This document shows, in pieces, positions 27,980 through 36,474 of a stretch of 64,000 nucleotides of DNA. The notes beneath the pieces were generated by a model. That model saw nothing but the letters and a program-made list of their open reading frames with translations, had not been told where the DNA came from and searched no databases. This DNA comes from Myxococcales bacterium (GTDB lineage Bacteria > Myxococcota_A > UBA9160 > UBA4427), in assembly GCA_012959805.1 (NCBI GenBank), contig DUCN01000018.1, forward strand, positions 85,415-149,414, in the 5' to 3' direction. A program made the translations under genes and the position numbers. The number at the start of each line of letters is the position of its first letter. The stretch's first letter is position 1.

Positions 27980-29317
27980 TCACGCGTCTTCCGCCGGCTT
28001 CATTTGAAGAAACTCCAGCACATAGGGTCCAACGATGTCCAAGGGCCGAATTCCGGGTGCGAGTTCTGCGGCAAGGCCGTAAAGAAGCGAAAAGGCCCTC
28101 CCCCAGGCGACCAGCCCATCGGGAAGCTGGAAGCTCTTGAGCATCCACAAATGTCCGCGCATCTTCGCGAAATAATCACCGAAATCGAGTTCCGTCATCT
28201 CCTTCGGTGTGAGGTTGTAGTAGGCGGGATCGAAAGAGATCTGCGCCAGTTCGCGAGCCGGCTCTCGATCCTCTGGTCGAATGATCCCGACCGTAATCAT
28301 GCTATCGACCCACATCTCCTCGTTCCGAGTCACGGCCGCCAAGACGTTCTTGCGAATCCCATCCATGAGTCGGCTTTCGATGCTTTGATTCATGCCAAAA
28401 TCGATGATCGCGACTTTGCCGTCCTCGTCGACGAGAAGGTTTCCGGGATGGGGGTCACAATGGAAGAAATAGTCGCGAAACATTTGATGCAGGAAGGCGC
28501 GAGTTGCCCATTCGACCACCTCTTGCACATCGATGCCTCGCGCCGCGAGCGCAGGCCCATCATTGATCTTGTCGCCATCGATGAAGTCCATTGTCAGAAC
28601 CCGCCTCGATGATGTCTCCCAGTGGATCGCAGGAATTCGAAGATGCGCGTAGAGCTCGGGATCTCGCGAAAGGTTCTCTCTGACGCGCTCTGCCGCTCGC
28701 CCCTCTCGCTGATAGTCCATCTCGCCGCGCAGGGAACTCGCGAGTTGGCCGTAGATGGACATCAAGTTTGGGGGGACGAAAGGATTGAAGAGCCAGAGCG
28801 CGAGCTTCACCATCTGCAGATCGATGGCCACGGACCGTTCGATCCGCGGATAGAGCACCTTTACGGCTAGGTCCTGGCCGGAAAAATCTCGCGCTCGATG
28901 GACTTGTCCAAGGCTGGCGGATGCAACCGGCTCTTCGTCAATGCTCGCGAATAGTCGTGCAACGGGCTGGCCCAGCTCGCGCTCGATTTGGAAGGCGATT
29001 TCCTCGAAGGGATGAGGCGCGACGCGATCTTGCAGTTTGACCAACTCCGCCGTCATGGAATCGGGAATCACATCGATGCGGAGACTGGCAACCTGACCCA
29101 GCTTGATCAGCCCACCGCGATAGATCATCGCGATCCGAACGAATCGCGCGGCAAAGTGGATAAATCGCGACTCCACCCATTCATCGCTGCGCCTCAACCG
29201 GCCCGTACGTACTAGGCGATGAAGCCAATAGATCCATGCGCCATCAACGATCAAGGAAAACAGGACGACGGCACGGGTCGTCAGCGACAGGATCGACGAT
29301 TCGCGAGGTGCGGCCAA
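27980..29317 (-). CDS. ABC1/UbiB-family atypical kinase-like protein
   Basis: ADCK/UbiB-type protein kinase-like ATPase, about 445 residues from TTG 29,317; the frame is open further upstream only through the lipoprotein gene. A hydrophobic segment lies near the N-terminus (AVVLFSLIVDGAWIYWL). Family hallmarks follow: GGLIKLGQVASLR (KxGQ), PFEEIAFQIERELG, VASASLGQVHRA, DLAVKVLYP, GEMDYQREG, FFHCDPHPGNLLV and AIIDFGMN. In characterised members it supports ubiquinone synthesis or lipid/isoprenoid handling at the membrane; the role here is unproven. It starts 8 nt after the OmpA-like gene, so the two are probably one transcript. Confidence 0.9.
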   Translation of the reverse strand: MAAPRESSILSLTTRAVVLFSLIVDGAWIYWLHRLVRTGRLRRSDEWVESRFIHFAARFVRIAMIYRGGLIKLGQVASLRIDVIPDSMTAELVKLQDRVAPHPFEEIAFQIERELGQPVARLFASIDEEPVASASLGQVHRARDFSGQDLAVKVLYPRIERSVAIDLQMVKLALWLFNPFVPPNLMSIYGQLASSLRGEMDYQREGRAAERVRENLSRDPELYAHLRIPAIHWETSSRRVLTMDFIDGDKINDGPALAARGIDVQEVVEWATRAFLHQMFRDYFFHCDPHPGNLLVDEDGKVAIIDFGMNQSIESRLMDGIRKNVLAAVTRNEEMWVDSMITVGIIRPEDREPARELAQISFDPAYYNLTPKEMTELDFGDYFAKMRGHLWMLKSFQLPDGLVAWGRAFSLLYGLAAELAPGIRPLDIVGPYVLEFLQMKPAEDA

Positions 29318-29324
29318 TGTCGGG

Positions 29325-30158
29325 CTAGTTCGACGGGGTCGAGTCTGTGGGCGCGAGCGGCTCCAGGCGGATTTCGATTCGGCGATTTCGTGCCCGATTC
29401 TCGACTGAATCATTGCTGACGACCGGATCGTTCTCACCCATCGAGACCGCGGCCAAGCGATCCCCAGGCACACCATGCTCCTCAAGCAATCGGACGACGC
29501 TGGCCGCTCTCGCGGCCGCCAATTCCCAATTCGACGGGAAGCGCTTCGCAAGTGCACCACTCATCGGGCGATCGTCGGTATGACCGCGAACTTCGATAAA
29601 GTCGTCCAGATCCTTGAGCCGTCCGGCAACCTTGATCAACACATCGCTCCCAATCCGGTCGAGTTTTGCCGATCCAGATGCGAATAACACGTCCTGGGAA
29701 ACATTCAGGCGTAGCCCCTCGCGTAAGCGCTCGATCTCGATCTGCCCAGCCGACAATTCAGACTCGAGATCCCCAACGAGTTCTCCATAGGTGGATTGGA
29801 TCGATGTGAGTTGATTCTCCCGCTCGGCCAGCGCAGTTGCCGCAGCGATTCGAGCCAGGCGCTCCGCTTCCAGATCGGAATCAAGCCGGGTCGCTTTCCT
29901 TTCGACTCGTGCCAGATCCCCGGCCAACTTTGTGCGCGAGATCCTTTCGTCCTCGTAGGATTCCTGAGCATCGATGAATTGAACCTCGAACGTGTCTCGT
30001 TCTATCTGGAGTCGTCGACGACTCTCAACAAGCTCATCTCGTTCATCGACCGTCTGGTCATGCTGGTGCTGGAGTGCATCAAATGAAGACTTCGTGACGC
30101 ATCCAACACTCGTCAGAACAAAGAATGTGGACAACACGAGACAAAATTTCCGAGGCAA
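29325..30158 (-). CDS. OmpA-family lipoprotein with coiled-coil linker
   Basis: Outer-membrane lipoprotein of 277 residues from TTG 30,158 (AGGAGAG just upstream). A signal peptide ends in lipobox TSVGC (Cys19). Residues about 28-145 are a long charged coiled coil, and 150-270 is an OmpA/MotB-type peptidoglycan-binding domain: DVLFASGSAKLDRIG, VRGHTDDRP, NWELAAARAASVVRLL and NRARNRRIEIRL. It should tether the outer membrane or an envelope complex to the cell wall. Its neighbours are lon upstream and an ABC1 kinase downstream, so envelope stress is a plausible theme (inference). Confidence 0.9.
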   Translation of the reverse strand: MPRKFCLVLSTFFVLTSVGCVTKSSFDALQHQHDQTVDERDELVESRRRLQIERDTFEVQFIDAQESYEDERISRTKLAGDLARVERKATRLDSDLEAERLARIAAATALAERENQLTSIQSTYGELVGDLESELSAGQIEIERLREGLRLNVSQDVLFASGSAKLDRIGSDVLIKVAGRLKDLDDFIEVRGHTDDRPMSGALAKRFPSNWELAAARAASVVRLLEEHGVPGDRLAAVSMGENDPVVSNDSVENRARNRRIEIRLEPLAPTDSTPSN

Positions 30159-30275
30159 TACGCTCTCCTGCCCTAGGCCTGCTCAATGACCCGTCGATTC
30201 AAAAACGGCCAGGCCTCAATGACGACACCCCGACCAGACGCCTAACACCGGTGGCTCTTTTCAAGTCAGTCTAAA

Positions 30276-32711
30276 TCAGGTCGCCTGAGCGTCGACCAAC
30301 GTGAACTGAAGCGCCTCGTCGATCGTACCCACAAAACGCAGATCGAGTCCGTCCAGCAGCCCAGGAGAAATCTCCTCGATGTCTCGACGATTCCGTTCGG
30401 GCAAGACCACCCGTTCGATGCCCGCGCGCTTGGCCGCCAACACCTTCTCCTTGATGCCTCCAACCGGAAGCACCTTTCCGCGAAGGGTAATTTCGCCGGT
30501 CATCGCGACGCGTGGCACCGTCGTGCGACCGGTCATAAGAGACGCTAAAGAAGAAACCATGCCAATTCCGGCCGACGGCCCATCTTTCGGGACCGCGCCC
30601 TGCGGAACGTGAACATGCAGATCATGCGTATCGAACGACTCAGAGTCGAGGTGGAATGAATCAGCGTGATTGCGCAGCCAGGATCGAGCGGCCTCGACGG
30701 ATTCCCGCATCACATCACCCATCGAACCCGTCAGCTTCAGCTCGCCCTTCCCCTCCATCTGAGTCGACTCGATAAAGAGAATATCGCCGCCACTCGGTGT
30801 CCAGGCCAGGCCGACGGCGACTCCGGGAACCGCATCATCCTCAGCCAATTCCGGTTCGGCCTTAATCGGGCCGAGCAGCTCCATCACGCCCGCTGCATCA
30901 ATCACCGCATTCAGATCCTCGTCCGCCTCCGCCTCCGCAACCCGTCTTGCGATCTTGCGACAGACGGCGCCAATCTCCCGCTCGAGATTCCGCACGCCAG
31001 CCTCTCTCGTATAGCTCTCGATGATCTTGCAAAGCCCCTCGTCGGTGAGCTCGAAGCCGGACGACCCGATGCCCGTTCGCTCGATCTGCCGTGGAATCAA
31101 ATAGCCTCGTGCGATCTCAAACTTTTCTTCGAGGGTGTATCCGGGCAACTCGATCACTTCCATCCGATCTCGAAGTGCCGGCGGAACCGTGTCCATCACA
31201 TTGGCCGTGGCAATAAAGAGCACCTGGGAAAGATCGAAGGGGACTTCGAGATAGTGATCGCTGAATTCCGAATTCTGTTCCGGATCGAGTACCTCGAGCA
31301 AGGCCGAAGACGGGTCACCTCGTCCATCGGCGCCCACTTTGTCGATCTCATCGAGAACAATCACGGGATTCTTGGTTCCAGCCTTTCGCAGTCCTTGCAC
31401 GAAGCGACCAGGCAGTGCCCCGACGTAGGTCCGTCGATGACCGCGAACTTCAGCTTCATCTCGAACACCGCCTAACGAGATACGAACGAATTTTCGCCCG
31501 AGAGCCCGGGCGACCGATTTGCCAAGCGAGGTCTTCCCGGTTCCGGGGGGACCCACGAAGCAGAGAATGGGGCCCTTCAGATCGCGCTTGAGTGAAAGTA
31601 CGGCGATGTACTCGATGATTCGATCCTTGATCTTCTCGAGACCGAAATGATCTTCGTCGAGCACTGCACGAGCCACCTTGACGTCGAGTTTGTCTTCTGA
31701 AACTACACTCCACGGAACGGCGGCAATCCATTCGAGATAGTTCCGAATGACCGCGTGCTCCGCGGCCGCCGATGGCGTCTGGGCAAAACGGTCGAGTTCT
31801 CGAGTGGCCTGTTTGAGCGCCTCCTCGGGCATTCCAGCGGCTTCGATTTCCGCACGTAGCCGCTCGACCTCTTCCTCGTCGTCCTCGCTCTCCCCGAGCT
31901 CGCGACGAATCGCTTCGAGCTGTTGACGCAGCATGTATTCACGCTGGGTCTTGCCCATTTCGTTTTGGACCTTCTGCTTGATCTCGGTCTCGATTTGAAG
32001 GGCTTCGGTTTCCTTCGAGAGCTGATCTAGAACAAATCTGAGACGAATCCCGACATGATTCGCTTCCAGAATCTGTTGCTTGCCCGCAACGTCGAGATCC
32101 AAGTTCGATGCGACCAGGTCTGACAATTTCGAAGGGTCGGCCAGATTCGCGACCAGCACTTGGAGTTCATCCGAAAGCCGCGGGCTTTCCGAAACAAGTC
32201 TGCTGAATTGCTGAGCGACGCTTCGAACAAGTGCCGTCATTTCGACGGAGTCATCGTCATCTCCGGTTTCTTCGATGCGCACAATCTCTGCGCGCATGAA
32301 CGGATCCTCTGATGTAAAGCGCCCCAATGCGACGCGCGCCACTCCCTGAACCAAAAGGCGATAGGAAGCATCGGGGAACTTGAGCATCTTCACGATACGC
32401 AACACGGTTCCGACGGTGTAGACATCCTTTGCACCCGGTAGACCCTGTATGTCCCGCTTTACGGCGGTACACACCATCAGCCGATCCGGTCGCGCCAGCA
32501 CGTCATCGATGAGGCGCTGAGAAGCAGGCGTATTCACGAGCAGGGGCGACAATAGATACGGATACAACACCGTATTCTTGAGTGGCAGAACTGGTAGCTC
32601 ATCCGGCAGCTCGGTCAGTTCTTCCGAGTCATCCTCCTGACCGCTTCCGACCGCGATCTCCATCCCGCCGCCGCCCAGCTCTTCTTCGATCTGTCCTTCG
32701 TCTTCTATCAA
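30276..32711 (-). CDS. lon: ATP-dependent Lon protease (second, in dnaK operon)
   Basis: Complete LonA-type protease, 811 residues, with an acidic N-terminal tail (Glu/Gly-rich, 1-35), LON domain, AAA+ module with GPPGTGKTS and VIVLDEIDK, and protease domain with Ser713 in PKDGPSAG and Lys756 in GGIKEK. All catalytic residues are intact. Start is TTG 32,711 preceded by GAGG. It lies 25 bp after hsp20, in the order dnaK-hsp20-lon, which ties refolding and degradation to one transcript. It is paralogous to, not a recent copy of, the Lon at 2.1 kb: linker and N-terminal sequences differ widely. Confidence 0.97.
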   Translation of the reverse strand: MIEDEGQIEEELGGGGMEIAVGSGQEDDSEELTELPDELPVLPLKNTVLYPYLLSPLLVNTPASQRLIDDVLARPDRLMVCTAVKRDIQGLPGAKDVYTVGTVLRIVKMLKFPDASYRLLVQGVARVALGRFTSEDPFMRAEIVRIEETGDDDDSVEMTALVRSVAQQFSRLVSESPRLSDELQVLVANLADPSKLSDLVASNLDLDVAGKQQILEANHVGIRLRFVLDQLSKETEALQIETEIKQKVQNEMGKTQREYMLRQQLEAIRRELGESEDDEEEVERLRAEIEAAGMPEEALKQATRELDRFAQTPSAAAEHAVIRNYLEWIAAVPWSVVSEDKLDVKVARAVLDEDHFGLEKIKDRIIEYIAVLSLKRDLKGPILCFVGPPGTGKTSLGKSVARALGRKFVRISLGGVRDEAEVRGHRRTYVGALPGRFVQGLRKAGTKNPVIVLDEIDKVGADGRGDPSSALLEVLDPEQNSEFSDHYLEVPFDLSQVLFIATANVMDTVPPALRDRMEVIELPGYTLEEKFEIARGYLIPRQIERTGIGSSGFELTDEGLCKIIESYTREAGVRNLEREIGAVCRKIARRVAEAEADEDLNAVIDAAGVMELLGPIKAEPELAEDDAVPGVAVGLAWTPSGGDILFIESTQMEGKGELKLTGSMGDVMRESVEAARSWLRNHADSFHLDSESFDTHDLHVHVPQGAVPKDGPSAGIGMVSSLASLMTGRTTVPRVAMTGEITLRGKVLPVGGIKEKVLAAKRAGIERVVLPERNRRDIEEISPGLLDGLDLRFVGTIDEALQFTLVDAQAT

Positions 32712-32736
32712 TGTTTCTGCCTCAAGCTAACGCGTC

Positions 32737-33174
32737 CTAATCTTCTGTTTCGATTTTGAGTGTTCGGCGCTCGGAACTCCGCTTGGGAATACGAACTTCC
32801 AGAAGGCCGTCTTCCAGCCGCGCTCTCACGGCCTCGCTGTCGAAGACCGCTTGAATGGCGATCTCCCGCTCAAAGGGTCCGAACGAGATTTCCATCTGCT
32901 GCAGCCGGTCAATGGCGCCGGAACTCGGCATGCGACGCACGCCGCGCAGGCGCAGCACCGTCCCCTCGACGTTGACCCTAAGATCTTCTCCGTGAACGCC
33001 CGCCACTTCGAAGCGAACAATGATCTCGCTCGCTGTCTCGAAAACATCCGCTGCGGGCTGCCAACGATCACCGCGCAGGCGATCGGGGAACTCGCCGTAG
33101 AGTTCGACGAGAGGATGTAGACGGCCTTTCTCAGGAATCGTCCTTCTCCTGGGTAAACTCGGCGTCGATGACAT
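32737..33174 (-). CDS. Small heat shock protein Hsp20 (alpha-crystallin domain)
   Basis: ATP-independent holdase, 145 residues from ATG 33,174. The alpha-crystallin domain starts at [19 protein letters not shown] and contains [28 protein letters not shown] and the terminal [14 protein letters not shown] (L-x-D-G-x-L plus the I-x-P segment). The chosen start overlaps the end of dnaK by 44 nt in another frame; no later start codon exists before the conserved domain, so overlap is required. Position between dnaK and lon supports co-induction by heat or unfolding stress. Confidence 0.9.
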   Translation of the reverse strand: MSSTPSLPRRRTIPEKGRLHPLVELYGEFPDRLRGDRWQPAADVFETASEIIVRFEVAGVHGEDLRVNVEGTVLRLRGVRRMPSSGAIDRLQQMEISFGPFEREIAIQAVFDSEAVRARLEDGLLEVRIPKRSSERRTLKIETED

Positions 33175-35065
33175 CTTCATCGTCGTGTCGGCCGCCGCCT
33201 CCCGAAGCACCTGGACCGTCGACATCCGGCGCCGCAGCCCCGCCTTCGGGACCCTCGGCCTCGCCCTGATACAGCTTCTCCGCGATCTTGTGTAGTTCAG
33301 ACTCGACCCGCTGTTTCGCCGCATCTAGCTTCGCGGCGTCACCCGACTCAAGATCAGCCTTTGCATCCGAGATCGCGGCCTCAACCGCCGCCTTGTCCGC
33401 CTCGTCGAGCTTCTCGCCGTTCTCTTCGATCGTCTTCTCCGCTTGATAGATCAGACTGTCGAGCTGATTCTTCTTTTCGATGACCTCTCGACGATTGGCA
33501 TCGTCGGCTGCGTTCGACTCGGCATCCTTCACCATGCGATCGATTTCGCTCGTATCGAGCCCGCCACTGCCTTCGATCCGAATCGTCTGCTCCTTGCCCG
33601 TCGCCTTGTCCGCGGCGGCCACAGACAAGATTCCGTTCGCGTCCATGTCGAAGGTCACCTCGATCTGGGGTACGCCGCGCGGTGCGACTGGAATCCCGTC
33701 GAGAATGAAACGCCCGATCTCGCGATTGTCCTCCGCCATCTCGCGTTCGCCCTGCAGAACTCGGATTTCGACCTGCGGCTGATTGTCTCCGGCCGTCGAA
33801 AACACTTGCTGTGCCTTGGTCGGAATCGTCGTATTTCGTTCAATCAACTTCGACATCACACCGCCCAGGGTTTCGATGCCGAGGGAGAGCGGCGTTACGT
33901 CGAGGAGCAGAACATCTTTCACATCGCCAGCGAGAACCCCGCCCTGGATTGCGGCGCCAACCGCCACGACCTCATCTGGATTGACTGTCTGGTTCGGATC
34001 TCGACCAAAGAGCGCGGCCACCTTCTGCTGAACCAGTGGCACTCGAGTCGTTCCCCCGACGAGTACAATCTCATCGATCTCACTCGCCGACAGTCCCGAA
34101 TCGCTGAGCGCTCGGCGACACGGCTCGAGACTTCGCTCAACGAGATCCTCGATCAGCTGTTCAAATTTGGCCCGTGACAGCTTCAGAGTCAGATGCTTGG
34201 GACCCGTCGAGTCGGCAGTGATGTACGGAAGATTGATGTCTGTCGTCTGTGCGGTCGAAAGTTCGATTTTCGCCTTCTCAGCCGCCTCGCGCAGTCGCTG
34301 TACGGCCATCGGATCATTTCGCAGATCGATGCCCTGATCTTTTTTGAACTCATCCACGAGATATTCGATGATCCGATGGTCGAGGTTGTCGCCACCGAGG
34401 TGCGTGTCACCGTTGGTCGCCTTGACTTCGACCACGTTCTCCCCCACCTCGAGGATCGAGATGTCAAAGGTCCCACCACCGAAGTCAAAGACGGCGATCT
34501 TCTCGTCGTCTTTCTTGTCGAGGCCGTAAGCGAGCGCGGCCGCGGTCGGCTCGTTGATGATTCGCTTCACGTCGAGACCGGCGATCTTGCCGGCATCTTT
34601 CGTGGCCTGGCGTTGGGCGTCGTTGAAATACGCGGGCACGGTCACTACAGCGCCGGTCACAGTTTGGCCAAGATAGGCTTCTGCGGCGGTCTTGAGCTTG
34701 GCGAGGATCATCGCCGAGATCTCCGGGGGCGCATAGGACTGATCGTCGATGGAAACGGCGACCGATCCATCCTTGCCCCCAACCAGCTTGTACGGAACCA
34801 GGCTCGTTTCTTCCGGTACCTCGGAGAGTCGTCGCCCCATGAAGCGCTTGACCGAATAGATCGTGCGCGTCGGATTGGTCACGGCCTGCCTCTTTGCGAT
34901 CGCGCCAACGAGTCGTTCTCCGTCGTCTGCAAATGCCACGATCGAGGGGGTCGTTCGCCCGCCCTCTTCGTTGGCGATCACGGTCGGCTGTCCGCCCTCC
35001 ATGACCGCAACGACCGAATTCGTCGTTCCAAGGTCAATTCCGATGATCTTTCCTGAGTCTGCCAT
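33131..35065 (-). CDS. dnaK: Chaperone DnaK (Hsp70)
   Basis: Full Hsp70, 644 residues from ATG 35,065 (GAGG upstream). Nucleotide-binding domain: [49 protein letters not shown] and [14 protein letters not shown]. Substrate-binding domain: [16 protein letters not shown], followed by the helical lid and a Gly/Asp-rich tail ending in DAEF. It uses ATP cycles with DnaJ and GrpE to refold proteins; neither cochaperone gene is next to it here. It leads the dnaK-hsp20-lon operon. Confidence 0.98.
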   Translation of the reverse strand: MADSGKIIGIDLGTTNSVVAVMEGGQPTVIANEEGGRTTPSIVAFADDGERLVGAIAKRQAVTNPTRTIYSVKRFMGRRLSEVPEETSLVPYKLVGGKDGSVAVSIDDQSYAPPEISAMILAKLKTAAEAYLGQTVTGAVVTVPAYFNDAQRQATKDAGKIAGLDVKRIINEPTAAALAYGLDKKDDEKIAVFDFGGGTFDISILEVGENVVEVKATNGDTHLGGDNLDHRIIEYLVDEFKKDQGIDLRNDPMAVQRLREAAEKAKIELSTAQTTDINLPYITADSTGPKHLTLKLSRAKFEQLIEDLVERSLEPCRRALSDSGLSASEIDEIVLVGGTTRVPLVQQKVAALFGRDPNQTVNPDEVVAVGAAIQGGVLAGDVKDVLLLDVTPLSLGIETLGGVMSKLIERNTTIPTKAQQVFSTAGDNQPQVEIRVLQGEREMAEDNREIGRFILDGIPVAPRGVPQIEVTFDMDANGILSVAAADKATGKEQTIRIEGSGGLDTSEIDRMVKDAESNAADDANRREVIEKKNQLDSLIYQAEKTIEENGEKLDEADKAAVEAAISDAKADLESGDAAKLDAAKQRVESELHKIAEKLYQGEAEGPEGGAAAPDVDGPGASGGGGRHDDEDVIDAEFTQEKDDS

Positions 35066-35596
35066 GAATCCTCGCCTCATTTTTGGTGTTCGCAGCGGTC
35101 CGAAATGGCTCATCGCTGCTTTGAATTGACGGCAAACCTGTGTCCGAGAGTCGCCGTGTCAATCCACGAGCGTCGAATTTTGGCGTCGAAGGTGCGCTGG
35201 TTCACGAATTCCCGGTCGAAGTCGCGGGTATTCCCCACCGAGCGAGCTGACTGGACAAAAATTGCGGCCCAAGGAACATCATACCGGCCGTCGGGGCCCA
35301 CAAGTTAGACCCCCTGTACGCCGATAAGAATCGCGTGTTCCCGATGACGCTTCACCAGTAACCGCTTGAAATTTAGAGGGTTTGACCGTGGTTTGATTGG
35401 AGATGGCGTTAAGGTCTGGCTATATTGCCAGCGCGCGCACTTCCGGAAGCCAAGTCTTGGCGTACCTCCGGGTCGAATTCACACATGATGTGACCTGACG
35501 GGCTACCCCCAGACCCGGCAGACTGAGAATTCAGACCGGATTAGATCGGAAACTTGGACACCTAACATTCGGATCGGACGGGGGTAAGAGAGCACG
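35066..35596. promoter_or_regulatory. Divergent control region dnaK / gspC
   Basis: 530 bp without a supported gene between two large divergent operons. Facing dnaK, a perfect -35 TTGACA lies at 35,157-35,162 (minus strand), but no good -10 follows at 16-18 bp. No CIRCE element (GCACTC-N9-GAGTGC) was seen. Facing gspC there is an inverted repeat CTGGC-TATATT-GCCAG at 35,416-35,431 whose centre resembles a -10 box; TTGACC at 35,382 and TTGATT at 35,393 are possible but badly spaced -35 boxes. Confidence 0.35.
35416..35431. repeat. Inverted repeat CTGGC-TATATT-GCCAG upstream of the T2SS operon
   Basis: Exact 5 bp arms around an A+T-only centre, 166 bp before the gspC start. A repressor site over a -10-like TATATT would be a natural reading; an accidental palindrome is also possible. 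Confidence 0.3.
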
Positions 35597-36472
35597 ATGG
35601 GCGCGTGGTTGATCATGGCATTGAACGGAGCGTTACTCGGCCTATGCTGCTTCCTGGTGGCCAGTGTCGTCACCGAGATCGGCTCCGAAGCGCTCGAACC
35701 CATGCAAATCGCCGCCGCGGGCCCCGTAGAAGACAGTCTCGATGCGCGCCCGGCCCCACCGGCCTTGATCCTGGACCGCAACCTCTTCGGGGCGCAGCTC
35801 GTTGGCGACAGCCAGCCAGATCCAGTCAAGCCAGACGAGAAACTCACAGCCACCAAGCTGCCCCTGAAACTTCTTGGCACCGCGGCCGCTAGCACGATCG
35901 AACGATCCCGCGCGGCCATCGAAGACACGAAGACGCGCAAACATATGATCGTCGCGGTCGGCGACCAACTCAAGGGACATCGGCTTGTTCGAGTGAAGCG
36001 AATCGAACGCACGCGAATCGTCCTGGACAACGCCGGCCGTTCCGAAGAGCTCGCATTGAAGGGGGGCGCCTTTACGCCGCGCGCCAAGAAGCGCGGCAAT
36101 GCCAACGGCGCAAAGAGGGATCGTCGCGCCAATCGAAAAACCTCACTCAATGAACGATTGAAAAAGCTCGGGGGCGAGGGGGGAGTGGCCAATATCTTGT
36201 CCTCGGCCCGCATCACGCCAGATTACAACGAAGGGGAAATGCGAGGAATGAAGGTGGATTCGATTAAGCCCGAGAGCATCTTCGAACGCATTGGGTTCCA
36301 AAACGGAGACGTCATCACCGAAGTCAATGGAATCGTCGTCGATCGAATCAGTGCGACCAACGCCATCTTCGAAGAACTCTCATCCGCCGACGCCATCGAA
36401 ACCGCAGTTCTGCGCGGTGGTGAGGCACTCACTTTGTCGGCCAGCGCCGAACAACTCATGGAGCAGCAATAA
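35597..36472 (+). CDS. gspC: Type II secretion system protein GspC
   Basis: Inner-membrane clamp protein linking the secretin to the inner-membrane platform, 291 residues. One transmembrane helix (about 6-27) is followed by the homology region (ALILDRNLFGAQL to about 155, with LLGTAAAS and AVGDQLKGHRLVRV), a basic linker (RAKKRGNANGAKRDRRANRK) and a C-terminal PDZ domain (about 205-291, MRGMKVDSIKPESIFERIGF and GDVITEVNG). This is the full GspC architecture. It is the first gene of the gsp operon and ends 2 bp before gspD. Confidence 0.92.
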   Translation: MGAWLIMALNGALLGLCCFLVASVVTEIGSEALEPMQIAAAGPVEDSLDARPAPPALILDRNLFGAQLVGDSQPDPVKPDEKLTATKLPLKLLGTAAASTIERSRAAIEDTKTRKHMIVAVGDQLKGHRLVRVKRIERTRIVLDNAGRSEELALKGGAFTPRAKKRGNANGAKRDRRANRKTSLNERLKKLGGEGGVANILSSARITPDYNEGEMRGMKVDSIKPESIFERIGFQNGDVITEVNGIVVDRISATNAIFEELSSADAIETAVLRGGEALTLSASAEQLMEQQ

Positions 36473-36474
36473 GC

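Noticed and set aside
29318-29560. Upstream extension of the ABC1 kinase frame
   Set aside because: It runs through the 3' end of the OmpA-like lipoprotein gene and has no kinase-family similarity; TTG 29,317 just after that gene is preferred.
33443-34177. Long open frame opposite dnaK (244 codons)
   Set aside because: Shadow of a highly conserved gene in a G+C-rich genome; no start signal or family motif.
35066-35330. CIRCE/HrcA operator upstream of dnaK
   Set aside because: No GCACTC-N9-GAGTGC-like repeat was visible on either strand.
35414-35433. Sigma54-type (-24/-12) promoter in TCTGGCTATATTGCCAGC
   Set aside because: The GG and GC elements are too close together for the required spacing; the pattern is a simple palindrome.
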